The notes under the pieces were generated by a model. It was given only the letters and a program-made list of their open reading frames with translations. It did no database searches and was not told where the DNA came from. A program made the translations under genes and the position numbers. A stretch of DNA of 25,111 nt from Xenoacremonium recifei (Eukaryota > Ascomycota > Sordariomycetes > Hypocreales > Nectriaceae), in the NCBI GenBank assembly GCA_012184525.1, contig WOFQ01000145.1, positions 1 to 25,111 on the forward strand. Reading direction: 5' to 3'. Each line of letters opens with the position of its first letter. The first letter of the stretch is position 1. This document shows positions 1 to 8,420 of the stretch, piece by piece.

Positions 1-279
1 ATGTCACTTTATAGTATTTTAGAAAGATTACCAATATTAGGTGTATTTGCTTGTTCTTCTGTAGTTTTCTCTGCGGCGTATACTATATATATGTTTAATA
101 GAACAGCTTTTGGAGGTTCTTTCAGTAAATTTTTAGAAGAAAGTATATATGATGTAAATAAAAGAGAATTTATCTTATTATTTGTATTAGTGTTATTCAC
201 AGTAGTATTAGGTATATATCCTTCATTAATATTAAACGTATTAGATTATTCTATGAATAGTGTAATATATGCTATATAA
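1..279 (+). CDS. nad4: NADH dehydrogenase subunit 4, 3' part (continues from the window end)
   Basis: Last 92 codons of ND4, a proton-pumping antiporter-like membrane subunit of respiratory complex I in the inner mitochondrial membrane. Bases 1-72 are identical to 25040-25111, where the same frame is internal to nad4, so this is not a separate gene and its ATG is an internal methionine. Joined across the circle the gene encodes 485 residues, the usual ND4 length. The piece holds two hydrophobic segments (about residues 11-31 and 57-79). The TAA at 277-279 sits inside a 12-bp hairpin (273-311). atp8 follows after 92 bp. Confidence 0.96.
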   Translation: MSLYSILERLPILGVFACSSVVFSAAYTIYMFNRTAFGGSFSKFLEESIYDVNKREFILLFVLVLFTVVLGIYPSLILNVLDYSMNSVIYAI

Positions 280-311
280 TATTTTTTATTTATACATATA
301 AATATTATATA
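273..311 (+). other. Hairpin enclosing the nad4 stop codon
   Basis: A perfect 12-bp inverted repeat: 273-284 (TATATAATATTT) pairs with 300-311 around a 15-nt loop. The TAA stop at 277-279 lies in the 5' arm. A/T-only stems are common in such DNA, but this one repeats a pattern seen at other gene ends here. A role in mRNA 3'-end formation or protection is inference. Confidence 0.5.
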
Positions 312-371
312 TTTTACTAGTAATTACGATTAATGTATGAATTCGTATTATAGCCATAAAATAAAACAAAT

Positions 372-518
372 ATGCCACAATTAGTGCCTTTTTATTATAT
401 GAATGAAATAGTATTTGCTTTTGCAATAATAGTATTTATTCTATACATATTATCTAAATTTATATTACCAAGAATTGTTCGTTTATTTATATCACGTATG
501 TTCATTAATAAAATTTAA
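372..518 (+). CDS. atp8: ATP synthase F0 subunit 8
   Basis: Encodes 48 residues, the normal fungal Atp8 length; too short for a typical ORF cut-off. The protein begins MPQLVPFYYMNEI, the conserved fungal Atp8 N-terminus. One hydrophobic helix follows (about residues 13-27), then a basic tail (PRIVRLFISRMFINKI) that in the family reaches toward the stator stalk. It is a membrane subunit of complex V and lies directly upstream of atp6, as in most filamentous fungi. No Trp codon occurs. The TAA stop overlaps the start of an imperfect palindrome at 517-548. Confidence 0.95.
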   Translation: MPQLVPFYYMNEIVFAFAIIVFILYILSKFILPRIVRLFISRMFINKI

Positions 519-548
519 TTAATATGTACTTTAAAGAACAGATTAATT
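517..548 (+). other. Imperfect hairpin starting in the atp8 stop codon
   Basis: Arms 517-532 and 533-548 mirror each other: AATTAAT/ATTAATT, TGT/ACA and CTTT/AAAG pair, with symmetrical mismatches A24·G41 and A28·A37 (last two digits of 524/541 and 528/537). It begins at the second base of the atp8 stop codon. As RNA the centre would open into a small loop. Confidence 0.45.
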
Positions 549-625
549 TATAACAAATTAATAATTTATAAATAAGGATAATTAAAGATTTTTTTATTAA
601 ATTAGTAGCTTCTACTGTATCGACT

Positions 626-1405
626 ATGTTATCTACAAGTCTTTTCTCAGAAATTAGAAGTCCTTTAGATCAATTTGAAATAAGAGATATTTTAAATTTA
701 GAAGTTTTAGGTGGTAATTTACATTTATCTTTAACAAATATAGGACTATACTTGACAATAGGATCTTTAATAATTTTAACATTAAGTATAATTTCAACTA
801 ATTATAACAAATTAGTTAGTAATAACTGATCTATTGCTCAAGAATCTCTTTATGTAACTATACATAATATAGTTACAAATCAAATAAACCCAAAAAATGG
901 ACAAATTTATTTCCCATTTATATATACTTTATTTGTATTTATATTAATGAATAATTTAATAGGTATGGTACCTTATAGTTTTGCATCAACAAGTCATTTT
1001 GCATTAACATTTGCGCTTAGTTTCACAATTGTTTTAGGTGCAACTATATTAGGATTCCAAAAACACGGATTAAAATTCTTTTCATTATTAGTTCCAGCCG
1101 GTTGTCCTTTAGCTCTTTTACCTTTATTAGTTACAATAGAATTTATTTCATATTTAGCTAGAAATGTATCATTAGGATTAAGATTAGCAGCTAATATTAC
1201 TGCAGGTCATATGTTATTAAGCATATTAAGTGGATTCGTATATAATATAATGAATTCAGGAATTATATTCTTTATTTTAGGTTTAATACCTTTATTATTT
1301 ATTATAGCATTCTCAGGTCTAGAGTTAGCAATAGCCTTTATTCAAGCTCAAGTATTTGTGGTGTTATCATCTTCATATATAAAAGATGGTTTAGATTTAC
1401 ATTAA
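626..1405 (+). CDS. atp6: ATP synthase F0 subunit 6
   Basis: Encodes 259 residues of subunit a of complex V, which forms the proton half-channels against the c-ring. The frame contains a TGA at 827-829 read as Trp. The segment RSPLDQFEIRD near residue 11 is the conserved fungal N-terminal motif. The essential arginine lies in SLGLRLAANITAGH (R186), facing the Atp9 glutamate; the C-terminal helix carries ELAIAFIQAQVFVVL. ATG 626 is chosen because it gives the normal fungal precursor; the frame stays open upstream to a TAA at 569-571 but has no other ATG. The first residues may be a short cleaved leader, as in other fungi. The stop is embedded in a 10-bp hairpin. Confidence 0.96.
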
Positions 1406-1425
1406 ATTATAAAAATATAATTTAA
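1402..1425 (+). other. Hairpin enclosing the atp6 stop codon
   Basis: Perfect 10-bp stem: TTAAATTATA (1402-1411) and its complement 1416-1425 around an AAAA loop. The atp6 TAA is 1403-1405, inside the 5' arm. Candidate mRNA 3'-end structure (inference). Confidence 0.55.
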
Positions 1426-1799
1426 TATATTTATAAAAACAAAAAAAATTACATATTTAAGTGAGCATTTAGGAAAGTTACATAAACAATAAAAATCTAT
1501 TCTATAAAAAAGAAATAAATAAAAATAATATGTTCAAAATTTTAGGAAATAATGGAATTTATAGATTATTTATATAATTTACAAAATATAATATCCGCGA
1601 ACACTTTACATTTTTTAGAAAAATTTATTTAGTAAGTTTAACAATAAATAGCTTAGAATTATTGTTCCTTAATTATGAATAAATCTTAATTACTACAAAT
1701 TTACATAAAATTTTCAATGTAAATTAAAGTATTTAGATTCATTAGTGATATAGGTATATTATAATAAGTAAATTATTATTAATATTACCTATTATCTAG
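1426..1799 (+). other. atp6-rns spacer, A/T-rich with three hairpins
   Basis: No convincing gene; the longest ATG frames are only a few codons. It holds three inverted repeats: 1640-1647/1659-1666 (8 bp, AACAATAA), 1698-1706/1717-1725 (9 bp, AATTTACAT) and a long one at 1750-1792 just before rns. It may carry the rns 5' leader with processing or promoter signals, but no known promoter consensus was clearly recognised. Confidence 0.5.
1750..1792 (+). other. Long hairpin immediately upstream of rns
   Basis: The arm starting with AGGTATATTATAATAA (from 1752) pairs with 1773-1790 over about 18 bp, with two single bulged A residues on the 3' side and a 5-nt loop (1768-1772). It ends about 8 nt before the small rRNA. 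Possible 5'-processing or promoter-proximal element; function is inferred only from position. Confidence 0.4.
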
Positions 1800-3290
1800 A
1801 AAAAAAGTTGAGTTTGGTGATGGCTCTGATTGAATGCTGTCCAAGTGCTTGACACATGCTAATCGTACGTTTTAATTGTATAATTAAAAAGTGGTGTACA
1901 GGTGAGTATAACGATATTTTTCGCTGGCCTTAAAGTGAAGGTAAATCCCTCATAATAAATAAAGGAAATATAAATGAAAGTGTAAACTTTCATTTCCGCT
2001 TTAAGAGGATAATAAATATCTTCGAGATAGGTAGTAGTTAAGGTGATGACTTAACTAGCCTTAAACTCTCGTAGTCGAATCTGAAAGGTTGATCGACCAC
2101 ATTGGGTCTGAAAAAACCCCAATGCAAGTTAGTACAGCAGTGAGGAATCTTGGTCAATGGCCTAACGGCTGAACTGGCAACTTGGAGAAGTGATAAGTCT
2201 TATAAATAATATTTTATATTAAGTTATAGGATTGAATTGTAAAAATGAAACTTTGTTTATATATTGATAATGACAGTATATATATAATGTCTTGACTAAT
2301 TGCGTGCCAGCAGTCGCGGTAATACGTAAGAGACTAGTGTTATTCATCTTAATTAGGTTTAAAGGGTACCCAAACGGTCAAAATAGCTTCTAGAATGTTA
2401 GTAATTGACTAGAGTTTTATATAAGAGAGCAGTACTTGAGGAGGAAAGTTGAAATTTATTGATACCAAAGGGACTCTGTAAAGGCGAAGGCAGCTCTCTA
2501 TGTAATAACTGACGTTGAAGGACGAAGGCACAGAGAACAAACAGGATTAGATACCCTAGTAGTCTTTGCAGTAAATGATGAATGCCATAGGTCAGAATAA
2601 GTATAAAATACGATTTGGTCTATAAATGAAAGTGTAAGCATTTCACCTCAAGAGTAATGTGGCAACGCAGGAACTGAAATCACTAGACCGTTTCTGACAT
2701 CAGTAGTGAAGTATGTTGTTTAATTCGATGATCCACGAAAAACCTTACCACAATTTGAATAATTTTATTACAGGAGTTGCACGGCTGTTTCCAGTTGGTG
2801 TTGTGAAACTATGGTTTACATAGGAACTAACGTTGTCCTTGGCTTTATTTTTTTTTTAATTATAACGCATTAACCCTGGGTATTCCAGTGGAGAAAAGGG
2901 ACTAAGACAAGTCATCATGGCCTTGATATTGTGGGCTATAGACGTGCCACATATTCCTAGACAAAGAGATGCAAAAATGTGAATTGGAGCTAATCTCAAA
3001 AAATAGGATATAAATTTTAAGGATTGTAGTCTGAAATTCGACTATATGAATAAGTAATTACTAGTAATCGTGAATCACCATGTCACGGTGAATATACCTT
3101 GGATTGGTACTAACCACTCGTCACATGCTGAAAGGGGCATGCGCAATAAGTTTGCTTTTCTAGTAATAAGTAAAAGGAACAATTAGGTTCTATATATTCT
3201 TTTGCTAGGAATCTTCGTATGCGTGGCCCTAATTAGTGTTAAGTCGAAATACGGTTCGTGTAGTGGAAGTTGCACGGGATTGATTAAATA
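1800..3290 (+). rRNA. rns: Small subunit ribosomal RNA
   Basis: RNA of the mitoribosomal small subunit. Recognisable conserved blocks in order: GAGTTTGGTGATGGCTCTGA at the 5' end (16S start), the 530 loop GTGCCAGCAGTCGCGGTAAT near 2304, the 790-region ACAGGATTAGATACCC near 2540, TTTAATTCGATGATCCACG near 2719, and the terminal block with AAGTCGAAATACGG near 3240. There is no anti-Shine-Dalgarno 3' tail, as expected in mitochondria. No intron is apparent; A/T-rich expansions occur in variable regions (for example 2195-2290). Both ends are estimated by comparison with bacterial 16S and may be off by 10-20 nt. Confidence 0.93.
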
Positions 3291-3332
3291 TTAACAATAA
3301 AAATTAAATATAATATATCATATATATTATAA

Positions 3333-3416
3333 AGGAGGGTTCCTTTATTGGTAAGAAGGGTTGAGCTGTAAACTCAATAGCTGTTGCTTTTAAGAGTTCG
3401 AATCTCTTGTCTCCTA
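3333..3416 (+). tRNA. trnY: tRNA-Tyr (GUA)
   Basis: Cloverleaf of 84 nt with a long variable arm, typical of fungal mitochondrial tRNA-Tyr. Anticodon GTA in GAGCTGTAAACTC; T-arm AAGAG-TTCGAAT-CTCTT; acceptor AGGAGGG/GTCTCCT with one wobble and one mismatch. It ends exactly where trnD begins. Confidence 0.93.
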
Positions 3417-3490
3417 GAATTAGTAACTTAATTAGGTAAAGGACTTCCTTGTCACGGAAGTAGATGTCGGTTCGATTCTGATCTAATTCG
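3417..3490 (+). tRNA. trnD: tRNA-Asp (GUC)
   Basis: Perfect 7-bp acceptor GAATTAG/CTAATTC. Anticodon GTC in CTTCCTTGTCACGGAAG; T-loop TTCGATT. No spacer to trnY, so one cleavage would free both ends. Confidence 0.95.
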
Positions 3491-3500
3491 TTATATATAA

Positions 3501-3582
3501 GGAAAAGTTTCCATAGGTAGGGTAAGACATTTGCTAAATGTTATTTTTGATAAATTTAGGTGTTCGATTCACCTCTTTTCCG
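3501..3582 (+). tRNA. trnS1: tRNA-Ser (GCU)
   Basis: Acceptor GGAAAAG/CTTTTCC, anticodon GCT in the loop TTGCTAA, a long variable arm, and T-arm AGGTG-TTCGATT-CACCT. Class II shape as expected for serine; reads AGU/AGC codons. Confidence 0.93.
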
Positions 3583-3615
3583 TAAAATTTAATAAAGATA
3601 TTAAAAGTTATAAAT

Positions 3616-3686
3616 TATAGGTTAAAGGTAGACAAATAATGGATAAATAGTGAACCATAGGTTAGTAACCATTATTTAATCCTATA
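3616..3686 (+). repeat. Palindromic non-tRNA element between trnS and trnN
   Basis: Nested stems: TATAGG 3616-3621 with CCTATA 3681-3686, and AAATAATGG 3634-3642 with CCATTATTT 3669-3677. The length resembles a tRNA but there is no T-arm, D-arm or anticodon stem of normal form. Its 3' half is an inverted near-copy of rnl exon 2 (separate entry). Confidence 0.55.
3653..3682 (-). repeat. Antisense fragment of the large rRNA gene
   Basis: The reverse complement of 3653-3682 matches rnl 10388-10417 at 28 of 30 positions, including 20 consecutive identical bases (3653-3672 with 10398-10417). A further 7-nt match, 3629-3635 with 10424-10430, follows after a gap, so about 40 nt of rnl seem to be represented. 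Differences are at 10390 and 10397 (G in rnl, A in the copy). It looks like an inserted inverted rnl fragment; expression or function is unknown. Confidence 0.7.
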
Positions 3687-3696
3687 TATAAAAATT

Positions 3697-3767
3697 GCTT
3701 CTATAGCTCAACGGTAGAGCATGATACTGTTAATATTATGATAGATGTTCGATTCATCTTAGAGGCT
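3697..3767 (+). tRNA. trnN: tRNA-Asn (GUU)
   Basis: Acceptor GCTTCTA/TAGAGGC with one wobble; D-arm AGCTCAACGGTAGAGC; anticodon GTT in the loop CTGTTAA; T-arm AGATG-TTCGATT-CATCT. Confidence 0.95.
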
Positions 3768-3878
3768 TATTGCCCAATATGGGTGTATTATAAAAATAAA
3801 ATAGATTAAATATTTTATTTAAAAGAGCGATAAAATATCACTCTTAATATTAAGCTATAATTATATATATATACATTT

Positions 3879-4688
3879 ATGACAAATTCTATAAGAAGTA
3901 ATTTTCAAGATCATCCCTTTCATTTAGTATCACCGTCACCTTGACCTTTATATACTAGTATATCATTATTTTCATTAACAGTTAATGGAGCATTATCTAT
4001 GCATTTATTTAATAATAGCTATATTGCATTTTATTTAGCATTAGGTACATTAGTTGCTTCAATGTCTTTATGATTTAGAGATATAGTATCAGAAGGAACA
4101 TATTTAGGTAATCATACATTAGCTGTTCAAAAAGGATTAAACTTAGGAGTAATATTATTTATAGTATCTGAAGGTTTATTCTTCGTAGCTATATTCTGAG
4201 CTTTTTTCCACAGTGCTTTAACACCTACTGTTGAATTAGGAGCTCAATGACCTCCTATGGGTATAGAACCTGTAAATCCTTTCGAATTACCTCTTCTTAA
4301 TACTGTTATATTATTATCAAGTGGAGCTACTATTACTTATGCTCATCATTCATTAATTAAAGGTGAAAGATCAGGTGCTATATATGGTTCAATATTTACA
4401 GTTATATTAGCTTTAATATTCACATTCTTCCAAGGTGTAGAATATAGCGTATCTTCATTTACTATTAGTGATGGAGTATTTGGTACTTGTTTCTTCTTTG
4501 GAACAGGTTTCCATGGATTACACGTTATAATAGGAACAATATTCTTATCTGTAGCTTTATGAAGAATAATATCATACCATTTAACAGATCATCATCATCT
4601 TGGTTATGAAGCTGGAATATTATATTGACATTTTGTTGATGTAGTATGATTATTCTTATACGTATCTATGTACTATTGAGGTTCTTAA
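3879..4688 (+). CDS. cox3: Cytochrome c oxidase subunit 3
   Basis: Encodes 269 residues, the normal Cox3 length: seven-helix core subunit of complex IV without metal centres, which stabilises subunit I. It starts MTNSIRSNFQDHPFHLVSPSP, the conserved fungal beginning, which fixes ATG 3879. Further signatures are FFWAFFH-like SEGLFFVAIFWAFFHSAL with PTVELGAQWPP, GTGFHGLHVIIGT, and the C-terminal HFVDVVWLFLYVSMYYWGS. Several Trp codons are TGA, so standard-code reading breaks it into pieces. The TAA stop is within a small GTTCTT/AAGAAC hairpin (4681-4697), five bases before trnG. Confidence 0.97.
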
Positions 4689-4697
4689 TTAAAGAAC
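4681..4697 (+). other. Hairpin enclosing the cox3 stop codon
   Basis: GTTCTT (4681-4686) pairs with AAGAAC (4692-4697) around a 5-nt loop; the TAA stop is 4686-4688. It contains G:C pairs and lies 4 nt before trnG. Confidence 0.45.
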
Positions 4698-4701
4698 TTT
4701 A

Positions 4702-4772
4702 GCGGCTATAGGTTAATGGTAGACTCGTCGATTTCCACTCGATATGTGTCAGTTCAAATCTGACTAGCCGTA
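4702..4772 (+). tRNA. trnG: tRNA-Gly (UCC)
   Basis: Acceptor GCGGCTA/TAGCCGT with a terminal G·T pair; D-loop GGTTAATGGTAGAC; anticodon TCC in the loop TTTCCAC; T-arm GTCAG-TTCAAAT-CTGAC. Confidence 0.94.
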
Positions 4773-4852
4773 TTTTATACTTTAACGATGAGTAATAAAT
4801 TATACATAAAACCCTAATACATCATTAATTAGGAAAAAAAAATAAATTAATA

Positions 4853-5530
4853 ATGAATCAATTATTGACAGTTTATGAATTGTTTACAAATGGATATGTT
4901 ACAGGTTCATTGGATATAATAAGTATATTAGCTTTATTATGTGGAATATCTATAATAATAAATAAAAATCCTATAGTATCAGTAATATTTTTAATAGGAT
5001 TATTTGCAAGTATATCTACATATTTAATATTATTAGGATTAACTTTTATAGGTTTATCTTATTTAATAGTATATATAGGAGCAGTATCTATATTATTCTT
5101 ATTTATTTTAATGTTAATAAATATTAGAACTAGTGAATTACAAAGTAATAATAGAAATAGTATACCTTTAGGTTTATTTATAACTATATTATCTAATGTT
5201 ACATTATTCCAATTATTACCTTATTACATGGCAATATTAAATAATTATACTAATAAATTGAATAATATATTATATTATTTACCTTTTAATAAATATAATG
5301 ATACTATTAATTTTATAAATAAAAATTTAGATGTTAATAATATTAATGTTATGTTTGTTTCAAGTAGTAATTGAGATGGTAATATGGCAGAAACTAGTCA
5401 TATTTCTGCAATAGGTAATATATTATATACTAGTTACAATATGTGAATATTTATAGCTAGTTTTATACTACTGTTAGCAATGGTAGGTGCTATTATAATT
5501 ACTATAAAAGCAGAAAAAAAGGAAAATTAG
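4853..5530 (+). CDS. nad6: NADH dehydrogenase subunit 6
   Basis: Encodes 225 residues of ND6, a membrane-arm subunit of complex I near the quinone-channel/antiporter junction. The conserved helix IGLSYLIVYIGAVSILFLFILML (about residues 64-86) contains the pi-bulge region typical of ND6/NuoJ. An in-frame TGA at 5372 (residue 174) is Trp, followed by MAETSHISAIGNILYTSY and a last transmembrane helix. The middle, about residues 130-172, is Asn/Tyr-rich and variable, as in other fungal ND6. The TAG stop is 5528-5530 and overlaps the first ten bases of trnV, so excising the tRNA would remove the nad6 stop from the mRNA. Confidence 0.96.
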
Positions 5531-5592
5531 CTCAACGGTAGAGCGATTGTTTTACACACAATAGGTTAAAGGTTCAAATCCTTTATTTTTCA
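5521..5592 (+). tRNA. trnV: tRNA-Val (UAC)
   Basis: Acceptor GGAAAAT/ATTTTTC, D-arm AGCTCAACGGTAGAGC, anticodon TAC in the loop TTTACAC, T-arm AAAGG-TTCAAAT-CCTTT. Its 5' ten bases are also the last codons and stop of nad6. Confidence 0.94.
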
Positions 5593-5593
5593 A

Positions 5594-5665
5594 AATTCTT
5601 TAACTTAACAGGTAAAGTGCATTTTTGATAAGAATGATATTCAAGTTCAAGTCTTGAAAGAATTA
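5594..5665 (+). tRNA. trnI: tRNA-Ile (GAU)
   Basis: Acceptor AATTCTT/AAGAATT, D-arm ACTTAACAGGTAAAGT, anticodon GAT in the loop TTGATAA, T-arm TCAAG-TTCAAGT-CTTGA. GAU reads AUU/AUC but not AUA. Contiguous with the next tRNA. Confidence 0.94.
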
Positions 5666-5755
5666 AGAGAATTGGCCGAGTGGTTTAAGGCGGTAAGCTT
5701 GAGTCTTATTAGGTTATTAAAACTAGCCACATCCGTTCAAATCGGATATTCTCTG
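5666..5755 (+). tRNA. trnS2: tRNA-Ser (UGA)
   Basis: Acceptor AGAGAAT/ATTCTCT, anticodon TGA in CTTGAGTCT, a long variable arm, T-arm ATCCG-TTCAAAT-CGGAT. Reads UCN codons. Flush with trnI on one side and trnW on the other. Confidence 0.95.
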
Positions 5756-5827
5756 AAGAGTGTAGTTTAATTGGCAAAATAGGAAGCTTCAACCTTCAAA
5801 TTCTTGGTTCAAGTCCAAGTACTCTTG
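5756..5827 (+). tRNA. trnW: tRNA-Trp (UCA)
   Basis: Acceptor AAGAGTG/TACTCTT with one wobble; anticodon TCA in the loop CTTCAAC; T-arm CTTGG-TTCAAGT-CCAAG. The UCA anticodon decodes UGA as well as UGG, the molecular basis of the Trp-UGA code used in every long gene here. Confidence 0.96.
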
Positions 5828-5843
5828 ACTTTAAACTATTAAA

Positions 5844-5916
5844 CGGATTAGGGCCGGCTTGGGTAGGCACATCGTTTGGGACGATGACTAGTTATGTTCG
5901 AATCATGATAATCCGA
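5844..5916 (+). tRNA. trnP: tRNA-Pro (UGG)
   Basis: Acceptor CGGATTA/TAATCCG perfect; anticodon TGG in CGTTTGGGACG; T-loop TTCGAAT. Last tRNA before rnl. Confidence 0.95.
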
Positions 5917-5928
5917 TATATAGAACTA

Positions 5929-5938
5929 TTAGAAATAA
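5929..5938 (+). promoter_or_regulatory. Possible promoter-like motif upstream of rnl
   Basis: TTAGAAATAA resembles the Neurospora mitochondrial promoter core TTAGARA(T/G)G, with one mismatch. The same 10-mer occurs at 14778-14787, 15 bp before cox2. Short A/T motifs recur by chance, so this is a weak call. Confidence 0.2.
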
Positions 5939-8420
5939 GTTCTTTATAAGGCGTAGTATAATAAAATTATCTCGCCCATAAATTAAAAAAAATAACAAAT
6001 TCGTAAGAATAATAGATTGATATATAAATTATATTTATAATTAAGTTATAAATACTAATTTAATTATACGAGTATAAAAAGAAATTATTATGGAATTTAA
6101 GCTATATATTAAAGAGAATTAATTATTTATATAAGTAGTATAAAATACTTATAATTATATAAACTCTTAGATAAATTATAGTAAGAAAACGAAGTGAATT
6201 GAAATATCTTAGTAACTTCAGGAAAAGAAATCAAATGAGATTCTATGATTAACGTGAGCTAAAATAGAAAAGTCTAAAAAGTAGAATGGTCTATAAACTG
6301 TTTGAACAAATGGGGAACCTTCCTCAAAGACTAAATATAATATATAAGCGATAGTGAAAAGTACCGTGAGGGAATTAAAAGAAAAATAGTAATTTTATAA
6401 GCAGTTCGGAAAAATAAAAAAGTTAGAACGTACCTTTTGCATAATGGGTCACCAAGTTAACATTAGATGTGAGATTATACGTAGTTAAACCGAGCGTTAA
6501 AATAACGGAAAAATATCTAAAGTTAGACCCGAAGCCTAGTGATTTTACTACGATCAGGATTATAAAAGTCCGAACGGGTTATTGTAGCATAAATATCCGA
6601 AGAATCGTGGTAGGTGTAGTGAAAGACAATACTGACTAGGATAGCTGGTTTTCTGCGAAACCTATAATAGTAGGCAATTTAAGTATAATATCTTAGCAGG
6701 TACATAATTTAATCTCAGACAAGACATTAAATGTTTTATTTTGTACAAATTGGGGGATCATAAAGATTTTATCAGTGAGTATGTAGACTCGGAATGGCAA
6801 AGATATATCTTAAATAATCAGACATAGAATGATAAGGTTGTATGTCAAAAGGGAAACAGCCCAGAACAAGAGTTAAGGTTCCTAAATTATTAGTTGAGTG
6901 AAATTAAGAAAGTTTTTATTAAAGTCGACAAGGAGATAGGCTTAGAAGCAGCCACAATTTTATGACCTCGTAACAGAGCGCTTGTTAATTTATAAAAGCA
7001 TCGAAAATTTAACGGATCTAAACAATATACCGAAACCTTGTCCATAATATTTTATAATATATATTTATATTATAGTATAATGGGGTAGCAGAACGTTGAG
7101 CTAAATAAAGATTTTTATTTTTTAAATAAAATTATAATAATTTAACTCAAGTGATAATGGTGACATGAGTAACTAAAAGAAAATTTTCCGCCTTAAGCTT
7201 ATGGATATAATTAAGTAACGGCCTCTAAGTTTATATTATCTAAAGATTTAAACGATGAGACAATCTTTTTTACTAAATACAACATTTTGAGTGAGAAATG
7301 TGCTGGAAAAATAGTAATATATTTATTTTTAATAAATAAATGAAAGTAACCGTACCTAGAATCTGAAACAAGTAAGCTAGTAGAGAATACGAAGGCGTAA
7401 ATGAGCTAACAATCATAAAGGAACTCGGCAAATTGACTACCGTAACTTCGGGATAAGGAGAGCTCATTATTCTTGATTAATATCAAGTAAAGAGGAAGAA
7501 GCATGAAATAGTGTTGTACGACTGTTTAATTAAAACACAGCACTTTGCTGAAAGATTAAAAATCTAAGTATAGAGTGTGATGTCTGCCCGGTGCCGGCTG
7601 GTTAACAGATATAATTGAATATACTAATATTTGATGTTGACGGAAACCCCGGTTAAAGGCGGCCTTAACGTGAGGGTCCTAAGGTAGCGAAATGCCTTGG
7701 CCGTTAAATGCGGTCTTGCATGAATGATGTAACGATACAACAGCTGTCTCTATGATTGACTCAGTGAAATTGGAATAGCTGTGCAGATACAGTTTACCTC
7801 TAGTTAGACGAGAAGACCCTATGCAGCTTTACTGTCACTAATTATAGAGTATGATAAACAATTTTCAGATTATAAGGTAATTGACAAAATAACAATGAGA
7901 ATCCTTTATTTTTTTTTCATATGAATGAATTGATTTAGGATTATATTATATTTTAGTAGATCAACCTAATTCAGCTTATTATAATTATAATAAGTACCCT
8001 TTGGTAAGGAACTATCGCTAGGGGACAGTTTATGTGGGGCACAGACCCTGTAAAGAGTAAACAGGAGTGTCTAATAATTTACAATTATTTTGTTTGCGAT
8101 TTTGAGTGGTTTAACCATTTTTAATCATATTTAATTAATTATATATACATTCGTTGTATATATATTTAAGAACAGGTAGGATTTTAACTATACAGAAATT
8201 AGAGATAATTTTTAACATTATGAATGATAAATTCTGATGTTTTTTAATTATTATTTTACAGGAAATAATAAATAAGTTTTAAATATCTAAAAAGCTCAAC
8301 GGCTTAATCTTGCCTTACTGTTTGATTATCAACAAATCTTACAGTTGCGTAAGCAGGGCATAGGATCACAAGATGCAATAAGGAAAGATCTTGGATTATT
8401 GGAAAAGCTACGCTAGGGAT

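Noticed and set aside
9..200. 63-codon minus-strand frame
   Set aside because: Antisense shadow of nad4.
1426..1749. Tiny ATG frames in the atp6-rns spacer (for example at 1530, about 15 codons)
   Set aside because: Too short, no family resemblance, no conserved features.
7273..7467. 64-codon minus-strand frame in rnl
   Set aside because: Lies wholly within conserved large rRNA sequence.
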